Source: Spirochaetaceae bacterium
GTDB lineage: Bacteria > Spirochaetota > Spirochaetia > Treponematales > Breznakiellaceae
DNA: 16,110 nucleotides
Reading direction: 5' to 3'
Assembly (NCBI GenBank): GCA_031279965.1
Contig: JAITHM010000016.1
Location: 1-16,110, forward strand
Shown here: positions 1 through 6,291 of the stretch, piece by piece
How the letters are laid out: each line of letters opens with the position of its first letter
Position numbering within the stretch: position 1 is the first letter of the stretch
The notes under the pieces: generated by a model
Told to the model about the DNA's origin: nothing
The model's input: the letters and a program-made list of their open reading frames with translations, nothing else
Database searches by the model: none
Translations under genes and position numbers: made by a program

Positions 1-1185
1 GTGGCGGTAGACACGAGCGCGACGAAGGCTCTTGGCCTGTTGGATGTAACCAACGCCGGTATTCGGATTTCTAACCCGAATGAATTCGCACTGTTGGGAG
101 ATGTCAGTAAAAAAGATAATGACTTCGCGCTTTCAAGCGACATAGACCTTGAAGATTCCGGCGAATGGGACGGCCCCAAGGAATACAGCGGGCATTTCTA
201 CGGCAACGGCTACACGATTAAGAATTTAATACTACGACCAAAAAATGATGGCAAGCCTGTAGGGCTTTTTGCTTCTACGCTGTATGGGGCAACAATAGAA
301 AATTTTATTGTTAATGTAACTACCCCTCCTGGTGAAAAACCCGATATTAAGGGAGTTTATTTTGGATCAGCTATTGGAGAAGTAAAAGGGTTTACGACAA
401 TAACAAATGTAAAGGCGACCGGTTTGCTTACATTTGGTGATGTACAAAATAGTTATGATATCGTTGGCGGACTTGTTGGAGGAGTTGCTGATGGTAATGG
501 CCTAACGATAAACCGTTGTGCATCGGAAGTGAACATCAGCACCGAAGGAACTATGGCTGATGGTAACGATAACACGATTGAATTTGGTGGCTTGATCGGC
601 TTTGGGCGGTCTACTATAACCATCACTAACAGCTATGCAACAGGCACATTTACACTTGCCAGTGAGCGTAATCAGGTTTTCAGAGCAGGCGGGTTGGTTG
701 CCTTGATGGATTCTAGCGGCAGTCTTACTATAGAAAACTGTTATGCCGCCCTCGATATTGTTACCAGCAGTACCGTCACACGGACAGCCTGGAATAAGAA
801 TATTTATAATGGCGGTTTGATTGGACAATCAACCAAGCCTATAACGATACGTAACTCCGCAGCGCTTAACGGCAAAGTGCTTTCTATCGTGCCTAGTTCG
901 TACACCGGAATTATTTTGTGTGGTAGAATGGTTGGTGCGGCAAGTGCCGCTCAAACCTACGATAACAATTATGTACGGCTTGGCATGCTCTGCGGCGCAA
1001 CAGCAGACACCATAGCAAACGCGCAAGCAAATAATGAAGCTGGTGCTCTGAACACGATTGCGGGTTATGGTAAGCAGATGAGTGATTTTTATCAGGAAGC
1101 AACCTGGACGACAGGTCTTCAATTTGATTCTGATATTTGGGATTTTTCTGGTTTGAATGTTCAAAAATTGCCGACGTTAAAGTAA
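1..1185 (+). CDS. GLUG-repeat surface protein, 5'-truncated by the window
   Basis: The frame is open from base 1 to TAA at 1183-1185, so the visible 394 residues are probably the C-terminal part of a longer protein; the GTG at base 1 is not a convincing start and no signal peptide is visible. The opening part has the pattern FALSSDIDL...YSGHFYGNGYTIKNL, typical of the region preceding GLUG repeats. Four GLUG-like units follow, each starting with a GGL[VI]-type turn (GGLVGGVADG, GGLIGFGRST, GGLVALMDSS, GGLIGQSTKP) and continuing into TI-x-N-[RSC] beta strands. It ends in a distinct tail, W-T-T-G-L-Q-F-D-S-D-I-W-D-F-S-G...LPTLK. GLUG proteins form repetitive beta-helix-like surface or secreted proteins, often adhesive; no enzymatic residues are seen, so adhesion is inference. 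The same tail recurs at 5065-5202. A strong terminator follows 4 bases after the stop. Confidence 0.82.
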   Translation: MAVDTSATKALGLLDVTNAGIRISNPNEFALLGDVSKKDNDFALSSDIDLEDSGEWDGPKEYSGHFYGNGYTIKNLILRPKNDGKPVGLFASTLYGATIENFIVNVTTPPGEKPDIKGVYFGSAIGEVKGFTTITNVKATGLLTFGDVQNSYDIVGGLVGGVADGNGLTINRCASEVNISTEGTMADGNDNTIEFGGLIGFGRSTITITNSYATGTFTLASERNQVFRAGGLVALMDSSGSLTIENCYAALDIVTSSTVTRTAWNKNIYNGGLIGQSTKPITIRNSAALNGKVLSIVPSSYTGIILCGRMVGAASAAQTYDNNYVRLGMLCGATADTIANAQANNEAGALNTIAGYGKQMSDFYQEATWTTGLQFDSDIWDFSGLNVQKLPTLK

Positions 1186-1189
1186 ATGT

Positions 1190-1222
1190 CTTGGGGGGCG
1201 TACTGCCGCCCCCCAAGTTTTT
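1190..1222 (+). terminator. Rho-independent terminator after the GLUG gene
   Basis: A perfect 11-bp stem (CTTGGGGGGCG at 1190-1200 with CGCCCCCCAAG at 1207-1217) closes a 6-base loop and is followed by TTTTT (1218-1222). It lies 4 bases after the GLUG stop and also sits between convergent transcripts, so it may partly stop pncB transcription from the other side, although that side has a poorer T tract. Confidence 0.9.
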
Positions 1223-1253
1223 GGCAAAACCAAAACCCTACCTCTTACACCCG

Positions 1254-2717
1254 TCAAGCAGAAAGATAGCGCTTAATAAGATCCAGTTTGAGTTCCCGGA
1301 GTCTTTCTGTTATCGAAACTTTATAAATGTGCGGATTGAGAAGACGTTTATAAGAAGCGTCGAAGGTTGTAAGATCGGCTTTACAATGCGCCTGAATCTC
1401 ACTGAGGGAAGGGTGCTCCCCGGTAACAACGCCGGCAGTAATGCGCCGTTTAAGAAGAGGTACCGGCGGCGCTTCGACAAATGCGTAAAAATGCCGGTAA
1501 TCCGCCGACGGATGCCAGAACATCATCTGAGTACCCAAATGCGGCATATCCTCTGGATGGACATCGTCATCAGCAAGTACGTCAGCAATGGTCATGCCAT
1601 CGCGGTCTTTTAAACGCCATATCTGTTTAATGCCGGGCACGGTCGTTTTTTCAGGGTTGTCAGAAAATTTAATCGCCGGAAGAAGCTCCCCGTCCCGTTC
1701 ATGGGCGACAAGTTTATACACACCGGTAAACGCCGCCTCGGAGCCGCCTGTTACCATGTGTGTACCAACCCCCCAACTGTCAACCGGCGTGTTCTGGTCA
1801 ACAAGCGCTTTGATGATCGTTTCGTCAAGGTCGTTCGAGACGGCAATCGTCGCATTTGTGCAGCCTGCCGCATCGAGCCGTTTGCGCACTATGCACGAAA
1901 GATAATGAATATCCCCCGAATCAAGCCTCACGCCAAAGTTTCCTCCCCGTGCGACAATCTCTTTTCCTACGGCAATAGCGTTGACAATGCCGCTTTTTAG
2001 TGTGTCATACGTATCAATAAGAAAAACCGGATGTTTAGGATAGAGCGCCGCATAAGCGCGAAAAGCTTCTTCTTCACTGGAGAACGCCATGACCCAGGAA
2101 TGAGCCATTGTTCCCATCACTTTAATGCCAAACTCTTTGCCGGCAAGCACATTCGATGTCCCCGCAGCGCCGCCTATAAAACTTGCCCGCGATGCGGAAA
2201 GTGCTCCGTCAGCTCCTTGTGCACGGCGCAAACCGAATTCCATCAAAGTTCCCTGCTCTGACGCAAGATAAATACGCGCTGTTTTTGTCGCAATAAGACT
2301 TTGAAAATTGATCGTGTTCAGCAGTAGTGTTTCAATAATCTGACATTCAATGATATTTCCATCAACTCTGATGAGCGGTTCCTGCGGGAACACAACAGAA
2401 CCTTCGTCAACAGCATCCAGGTTGCCGGTAAATTTGAACGATGCAAGATATTCAAGAAAGGCTTCGTCAAAAACTGAAAGACTGCGCAGATAATCAATAT
2501 CATTCGTTGAAAATGAAAATTTTCGCAGTTTTTCCAAAAGGCTTTCCAGGCCGGCAAAAATCGAAAAGCCGCCGCCAAAAGGATGCCTGCGAAAAAACAT
2601 CTCAAATACGGCGCGCCCCAGTTTTTTTGTTTTGAAATACCCCTGCGCCATGGTAAGTTCATAAAAATCTGTCTGCAATGCTGAACAATAATCAGCATTT
2701 TCGTAACAGTCATTCAT
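1254..2717 (-). CDS. pncB: Nicotinate phosphoribosyltransferase
   Basis: Cytoplasmic NAD salvage enzyme (Preiss-Handler pathway): nicotinate + PRPP + ATP gives nicotinate mononucleotide. The 487-residue product matches the usual size of bacterial NAPRTs. Visible family motifs: QTDFYELTM (residues 15-23), EFGLRRAQG (160-168), GTMAHSW with the expected catalytic His206, LIDTYDT (233-239), GVRLDSGD (262-269), then SNDLDE and GVGTHMVTGG in the phosphoribosyl-binding half. An upstream TTG at 2751-2753 would add 12 residues, but the ATG at 2715-2717 sits just before the conserved N-terminus and is preferred. It follows nagA on the same strand after a 73-base gap. No Shine-Dalgarno is visible; a -10-like TATAGT ends 6 bases before the ATG, so the gene may have its own promoter and a leaderless transcript. 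Confidence 0.96.
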   Translation of the reverse strand: MNDCYENADYCSALQTDFYELTMAQGYFKTKKLGRAVFEMFFRRHPFGGGFSIFAGLESLLEKLRKFSFSTNDIDYLRSLSVFDEAFLEYLASFKFTGNLDAVDEGSVVFPQEPLIRVDGNIIECQIIETLLLNTINFQSLIATKTARIYLASEQGTLMEFGLRRAQGADGALSASRASFIGGAAGTSNVLAGKEFGIKVMGTMAHSWVMAFSSEEEAFRAYAALYPKHPVFLIDTYDTLKSGIVNAIAVGKEIVARGGNFGVRLDSGDIHYLSCIVRKRLDAAGCTNATIAVSNDLDETIIKALVDQNTPVDSWGVGTHMVTGGSEAAFTGVYKLVAHERDGELLPAIKFSDNPEKTTVPGIKQIWRLKDRDGMTIADVLADDDVHPEDMPHLGTQMMFWHPSADYRHFYAFVEAPPVPLLKRRITAGVVTGEHPSLSEIQAHCKADLTTFDASYKRLLNPHIYKVSITERLRELKLDLIKRYLSA

Positions 2718-2723
2718 AATCAA

Positions 2724-2753
2724 ACTATAACAGACAGCACACAATAATTGCAA
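2724..2753 (-). promoter_or_regulatory. Putative pncB promoter (leaderless type)
   Basis: Reading the minus strand, TTGCAA (2748-2753) lies 18 bases from TATAGT (2724-2729), which is 6 bases from the pncB ATG. That puts the expected transcription start at or next to the A of the ATG. The motif match is by eye. Confidence 0.45.
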
Positions 2754-2790
2754 AGGCCTATATGTTGTGCCGGAAAATCAAGCCCTGCCG

Positions 2791-3954
2791 CTATGCATCA
2801 CCATAAACGACTTGCCCGCCCGCAATAACCGTAAGTATATTCCAGTTTTTGTCAAAGACAGTTAAATCAGCATCGTAGCCAGGAATAATCGCCCCTTTTT
2901 TGGCGTATCCCATAATGCGGGCAGGATTTGTTGAGGCGGCACGCACAGCGTCTTCAAGACTAAAGCCAAACTTGGTAAGATTTTCTACGCCTTTAATCAT
3001 TGTAAGCGCGCTGCCTGCAATCACACCATCACTTTTGCGCGTCCATAAACCGCTTGAAAAAACAACTTCTTCTTTGTTGGCATAAAATGGCGGCGCGGCC
3101 TGCCCCGTCGGTTTAAGGCTGTCGGTAACCAGTACAATATTTGCGGAACTTTTATCTCGCAGTAAAAACTGAAAGAGCGCTTTGTGTACGTGATGGCCAT
3201 CAGCAATAATCTCGCAGGTCATCTCGCGGTGTATCAATGCCGCGCCTACCGCATTAGGATTACGATGCTCCATCGCGCTCATTGCGTTAAAAAGATGCGT
3301 GGTATGGAGTATTCCGGCAAGTATGCCTTCAAGCATATTTTCGTAGGCGGCATTAGTATGTCCTGCTTGAAGCACAATGCCCTCTTTGCCGCAATACAGC
3401 GCAAGGTCATGCATGTTTTTAAGTTCTGGCGCAACAGTCATGTTTACGATATGTCCCTTTGCCGCGTTATACAGTGTTTTCATATAAGGTATGTCGACAG
3501 CATGCAGTGTTTCTGGCTTCTGAACTCCAATACGCTGCGGCGACAGAAAAGGGCCTTCAAGATGAAAGCCCATGACAGCCGCCCCCTGTTCATTGCCCAG
3601 CGCCGGTACCAGGGCGGCAAGCACCTGCGGCAAATTCTTACTTGGATAGAGCGTAGGATTAAATGCGGTAACTCCATATTGAACAAGAAATTTTGAAAGT
3701 TCCAGCAAAGATTCTGCCGTTTCGTCTTCCGTACCAAAACCGCCTGAACCATGGATATGCGTATCAATAAATCCTGGAACAATGTATGCGCCCTGAACAT
3801 CAATAAGCTTGGTATTCCGGGGAAAAATCTTCTGGGTAAGGCGTTTTTCAGCAAAAATATCGGCAATGTGGCCATTTTCTACAACAAGCGCACAATTTTC
3901 TATCGTTGAAAATCCGGTAAGTATCGTTCCATTGTGTAAACATACTGAATTCAT
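2791..3954 (-). CDS. nagA: N-acetylglucosamine-6-phosphate deacetylase
   Basis: Amidohydrolase-superfamily enzyme that removes acetate from GlcNAc-6-phosphate, giving glucosamine-6-phosphate for cell-wall recycling or for glycolysis after NagB. The length of 387 residues is normal. Visible elements: the metal-site motif DTHIHG (residues 64-69), HLEGPF with Glu133, QAGHT with His199, HTTHLFNAM with His220, the substrate-binding ADGHHVH (251-257), and VTDS with the catalytic-type Asp278, followed by GVIAGSALTM. It is complete and shows no disruption. It is upstream of pncB on the same strand; nagB and a transporter are not in the window. No Shine-Dalgarno precedes the ATG; a good promoter-like pair ends only 5 bases before it. 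The ATG choice is supported by the start of the conserved N-terminal beta strand (HNGTIL). Confidence 0.96.
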   Translation of the reverse strand: MNSVCLHNGTILTGFSTIENCALVVENGHIADIFAEKRLTQKIFPRNTKLIDVQGAYIVPGFIDTHIHGSGGFGTEDETAESLLELSKFLVQYGVTAFNPTLYPSKNLPQVLAALVPALGNEQGAAVMGFHLEGPFLSPQRIGVQKPETLHAVDIPYMKTLYNAAKGHIVNMTVAPELKNMHDLALYCGKEGIVLQAGHTNAAYENMLEGILAGILHTTHLFNAMSAMEHRNPNAVGAALIHREMTCEIIADGHHVHKALFQFLLRDKSSANIVLVTDSLKPTGQAAPPFYANKEEVVFSSGLWTRKSDGVIAGSALTMIKGVENLTKFGFSLEDAVRAASTNPARIMGYAKKGAIIPGYDADLTVFDKNWNILTVIAGGQVVYGDA

Positions 3955-3959
3955 AGCGC

Positions 3960-3988
3960 AATCTACACGATCAAAATATCCTCGTCAA
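3960..3988 (-). promoter_or_regulatory. Putative nagA promoter (leaderless type)
   Basis: On the minus strand TTGACG (3983-3988) and TAGATT (3960-3965) are separated by 17 bases, and the -10 ends 5 bases before the nagA ATG. Transcription would start at about the first base of the start codon. Confidence 0.5.
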
Positions 3989-4027
3989 GCTTTTGGCAGC
4001 AAAGGTTCTGCCCGCCGCCGCCCCCGC

Positions 4028-4056
4028 TTGACATTTCTCCCGCCCAGTGTTACCCT
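4028..4056 (+). promoter_or_regulatory. Putative promoter toward the beta-barrel gene
   Basis: A consensus -35 TTGACA (4028-4033) is followed after 17 bases by a weaker TACCCT (4051-4056) that has a TG one base upstream, as in extended -10 elements. If used, the mRNA would carry a 5' leader of about 370 bases that includes the (AC)16 tract. Confidence 0.4.
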
Positions 4057-4093
4057 GCTTCCAGTATAAAAACAGGCGGTGAACCGTGGAAGC
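4057..4093. repeat. Inverted repeat in the divergent promoter region
   Basis: GCTTCCA (4057-4063) is perfectly complementary to TGGAAGC (4087-4093), with a 23-base spacer that itself holds CGGT-GA-ACCG (4077-4086). It starts right after the putative -10, so it could be an operator or a hairpin at the start of the leader RNA. The function is unknown. Confidence 0.45.
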
Positions 4094-4137
4094 ACAACAG
4101 AGCACAATTTCCCTCAAGTTTAGCCGGCGAGCTGCCG

Positions 4138-4175
<38 letters not shown>

Positions 4176-4331
4176 ATTCGCCCTTCTGCCAGTAATCTGG
4201 CGTAACGCGGGGGAGAGGTCTGCCCATTCGGGGATTTCTGATTCCAGATTTCGGATTTCAGACCTTCCGCCGGTATATCAGAGCAAAACAGAATGCGCTG
4301 GTTTTCGCCGGATTATCACCAAAAACCTGAA

Positions 4332-4352
4332 ATCAGAAATCAGAAATCAGAA
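4332..4352. repeat. Three tandem ATCAGAA heptamers with a distant complementary arm
   Basis: Three exact copies of ATCAGAA at 4332-4338, 4339-4345 and 4346-4352. The segment 4327-4350 is largely complementary to 4233-4261 (GATTTCTGATT and GGATTTCAG), giving an imperfect stem with a loop of about 65 bases upstream of the beta-barrel gene. Confidence 0.6.
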
Positions 4353-4433
4353 AACTGGCAAAGCCAATTCCGCCGGATTTGTCGGCGTTTGGGAACTATA
4401 AGACGGCGGGAGAGACCGCAAAGGAAGTTCATT

Positions 4434-5063
4434 ATGAAAGCAAAAGTATTTGTTTTAGGGTTCCTTCTTTCGAGCTTCGCGGCTTGGGGAGGGGAGGGGG
4501 ATGTTTCAGTTCAAGGGTTCTATTTTGATACAGGGTTTGGCGTAGGCGGAGCGTGGACGGAAATCAACGGTAACGATGTTTCAAAAGTATTTGGGTCTAG
4601 TGTTGATGAAGTCGGCGTTGAGTTTGGTTTGAAGGCAGGGTATGGGCCGGTTGGAAACATTCCATTGTATATCGTAGGAGAGTTGGCGGGAATAGGGCAC
4701 CGGCTTTATGACAGTTCGAATTTTATTCAGTTTAATTCGTACTTATTTGGCGGCGGCATTATTTATTATCCAGTTTCGTTTCTGCAGTTTGCCGCAGATA
4801 TTGGCTTTTCAATAACAGCAAACGATACGGACATACCGGGCCGCATGCTCAAAAGCAAAGGCGGGATTGCCGGCAACTTCTCCCTCGCTTTTGATTTTGG
4901 TAAAAACAAGAATGGTTTTTTGCTTGGATTACGGTATTTTTACGCGACTAATACGCTTGAACAAACGAACGCAGAGCAAAATCAGAGTGGTCTGAATGTA
5001 TTTATCAAATATGCCTACCGGCACAAAGCGAAGAAAGCTGAGAAAACAGAAGAGGACAAGTAA
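4434..5063 (+). CDS. Secreted outer-membrane beta-barrel-like protein
   Basis: A 209-residue protein of unknown specific function. The N-terminus MKAKVFVLGFLLSSFAAWGG is a clear signal peptide. The mature part consists of alternating hydrophobic/polar strands rich in Gly and aromatic residues (GFYFDTGFGVGGAW, YLFGGGIIYYPVSFLQFAAD, GFLLGLRYFYATN, NVFIKYAYRH), as in small outer-membrane porin-like barrels. It ends with a charged Lys/Glu tail rather than a terminal aromatic residue. An in-frame ATG at 4293 would add 47 Arg-rich, repeat-encoded residues; the ATG at 4434 is chosen because AAGGAAG (4421-4427) lies 6 bases upstream and the signal peptide then starts the protein. It follows a long repeat-bearing leader region and is directly followed by the remnant of a GLUG protein in another frame. 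Confidence 0.78.
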   Translation: MKAKVFVLGFLLSSFAAWGGEGDVSVQGFYFDTGFGVGGAWTEINGNDVSKVFGSSVDEVGVEFGLKAGYGPVGNIPLYIVGELAGIGHRLYDSSNFIQFNSYLFGGGIIYYPVSFLQFAADIGFSITANDTDIPGRMLKSKGGIAGNFSLAFDFGKNKNGFLLGLRYFYATNTLEQTNAEQNQSGLNVFIKYAYRHKAKKAEKTEEDK

Positions 5064-5064
5064 C

Positions 5065-5202
5065 GCTGACGGACGCGAAGGCGAAACTGTCGCGGCAGAG
5101 ACGTTGAAAACGCCTGGTTATTGGACGGCGACTCTTAACTGGGATGCAGACATCTGGGACTTTTCCGGCGTTTCTTCGGGAAACTGGCCCACGCTTAAAT
5201 AG
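5065..5202 (+). pseudogene. Orphan C-terminal tail of a GLUG-repeat protein
   Basis: Starting 1 base after the beta-barrel stop, and in a different frame, about 45 codons encode ADGREGETVA...PGYWTATLNWDADIWDFSG...WPTLK, then TAG. The ending closely parallels the GLUG protein at the start of the window (W-T-T-G-L-Q-F-D-S-D-I-W-D-F-S-G...LPTLK), and an N-W-D-x-x-x-W-D type tail is typical of such proteins. No GLUG repeats, start codon or ribosome site of its own precede it, so it reads as the residue of a deleted or replaced gene. A frameshift fusion with the beta-barrel is conceivable, but no slippery site is seen. Confidence 0.7.
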
Positions 5203-5228
5203 TTGTTAGGCAGTCACGGTCAGTGAAC

Positions 5229-5270
5229 AAAGGCGGAGGAAACGCACACCGCATGCTTCCTTCGCCTTTT
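5229..5270 (+). terminator. Rho-independent terminator
   Basis: AAAGGCGGAGGAA (5229-5241) pairs with TTCCTTCGCCTTT (5257-5269) over 13 positions with one G-T wobble and a 15-base loop. The 3' arm ends in TTTT. It would end the beta-barrel/GLUG-tail transcript before the bactofilin gene. Confidence 0.72.
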
Positions 5271-5291
5271 CAATTCTGCCCAACGCTCCTC

Positions 5292-5321
5292 TAGACGGGA
5301 GAAGCCGCTTTGAGATATGCT
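5292..5321 (+). promoter_or_regulatory. Putative bactofilin promoter
   Basis: TAGACG (5292-5297), an 18-base spacer, and TATGCT (5316-5321), ending 8 bases before the ATG. This is a weak match, but it has the same close spacing to the start codon as the nagA, pncB and aspS candidates. Confidence 0.3.
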
Positions 5322-5329
5322 TAAACGCT

Positions 5330-5692
5330 ATGACTGATATTCATAATGATGTGCTTTTGGAAGATGATTTTGATACGGTATTGTCACCCGACATTGATTT
5401 TTCCGGCGTTGTTAGCTTTGAGAAATCTTTTCTTGTGCGCGGAAAAATATCCGGTGAAATTAGTGCGCAGGGTGTGCTTTTAATCGATGAAGACGCGATT
5501 GTTGAGGCGAATATCAGCGCCGCCCGTGTGATTATCCGCGGATCCGTCGTAGGCAATGTAATCGCATCAGTACGGCTTGAAATTACTCCGTCTGGCCGGC
5601 TTGAAGGCAATGTGGAGACGCCGGAAATTAATTTTGAAACAGGTTGTATTTTTAACGGAAAATGCGAGATGAAATCAAAACAAAGCTTGTAG
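5330..5692 (+). CDS. Bactofilin-family polymer-forming protein
   Basis: A 120-residue protein with the bactofilin (DUF583) pattern: short disordered ends around a core of regularly spaced beta strands, each rung ending in Gly or Ile/Val turns (VRGKISGEISAQGVLLIDED, VEANISAARVIIRGSVVGNV, LEITPSGRLEGNVETPEINF). Bactofilins polymerise into nucleotide-independent filaments as right-handed beta-helices at the membrane and help set cell shape or polarity; in spiral bacteria they are often linked to morphology. The length fits the family's shorter members. No signal peptide, and no Shine-Dalgarno is seen before the ATG. Its last 31 bases overlap the start of the TPR gene, so the two are probably translated together. 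The specific role here is inference. Confidence 0.88.
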   Translation: MTDIHNDVLLEDDFDTVLSPDIDFSGVVSFEKSFLVRGKISGEISAQGVLLIDEDAIVEANISAARVIIRGSVVGNVIASVRLEITPSGRLEGNVETPEINFETGCIFNGKCEMKSKQSL

Positions 5693-6291
5693 GTTTTTTT
5701 ATCCTGCTTTGCGGCGTTCCGCTTTGGGCGCAGTACGCCGATGCTTTAAGTGAATACCGTAAAGGAAATTATTTAGCCGCTGTCGAGATTTGCCAAAAAG
5801 AAATTGCGGAAAATCAAGATAATATTGAATCGCATGTTGTTATTTGCTGGAGTTTTTTGAAGCTGGGACGCTATACTGAAGCTGCTGAATATGCCTCCGC
5901 CGTTGCCCGCAAAGCCCGCTACGATGTTCGCGTAATCGAGATTCTTGGTGAAATTGATTATTTTCAAGGACGGAATTCTACGGCGCTTCAATACTTTCAG
6001 GAATATGTTAACCTCGCTCCCGAAGGCCAGCGCATCGATATGGTTTACTACTATATGGGTGAAATCTATATACGGCTTGGGCGGTTTAGACATGCGGATA
6101 TAGCTATTTCAACGGCGCTCCACTATGTGCCCAACAGCGCACATTGGTGGGCGCGGATTGGCTATATTCGGGAAATGCTTGGTGAAAATCGTGAAGCTCT
6201 GCGCGCCTATAACCAGGCGCTTGAACTTAATGCAAGCCTTACCGACGCACGCCGCGGGCAGGAGCGCCTGCGCAGCACCCTTACTCAGTGA
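5662..6291 (+). CDS. Exported TPR-repeat protein
   Basis: A 209-residue protein with an N-terminal signal peptide (hydrophobic VGFFILLCGVPLWA, probable cleavage near residue 24), followed by about five tetratricopeptide repeats covering residues 25-200. Recognisable units include YRKGNYLAAVEICQKEIAEN, FLKLGRYTEAAEYASAVARK, DYFQGRNSTALQYFQEYVNL, YIRLGRFRHADIAISTALHY and REMLGENREALRAYNQALEL. TPRs form a helical superhelix that binds partner proteins, so this is likely a periplasmic or membrane-associated scaffold. It overlaps the bactofilin gene by 31 bases and its TGA overlaps the ATG of mtaB, placing it in the middle of a three-gene run. A functional link with bactofilin is inference from position only. 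Confidence 0.85.
   Translation: MRDEIKTKLVGFFILLCGVPLWAQYADALSEYRKGNYLAAVEICQKEIAENQDNIESHVVICWSFLKLGRYTEAAEYASAVARKARYDVRVIEILGEIDYFQGRNSTALQYFQEYVNLAPEGQRIDMVYYYMGEIYIRLGRFRHADIAISTALHYVPNSAHWWARIGYIREMLGENREALRAYNQALELNASLTDARRGQERLRSTLTQ

Noticed and set aside
1137..1613. 158-residue plus-strand ORF across the terminator and pncB end
   Set aside because: It runs through the terminator hairpin and antisense to conserved pncB codons.
2718..2753. TTG start for pncB
   Set aside because: The ATG at 2715-2717 is closer to the conserved N-terminus; the TTG coincides with the proposed -35 element.
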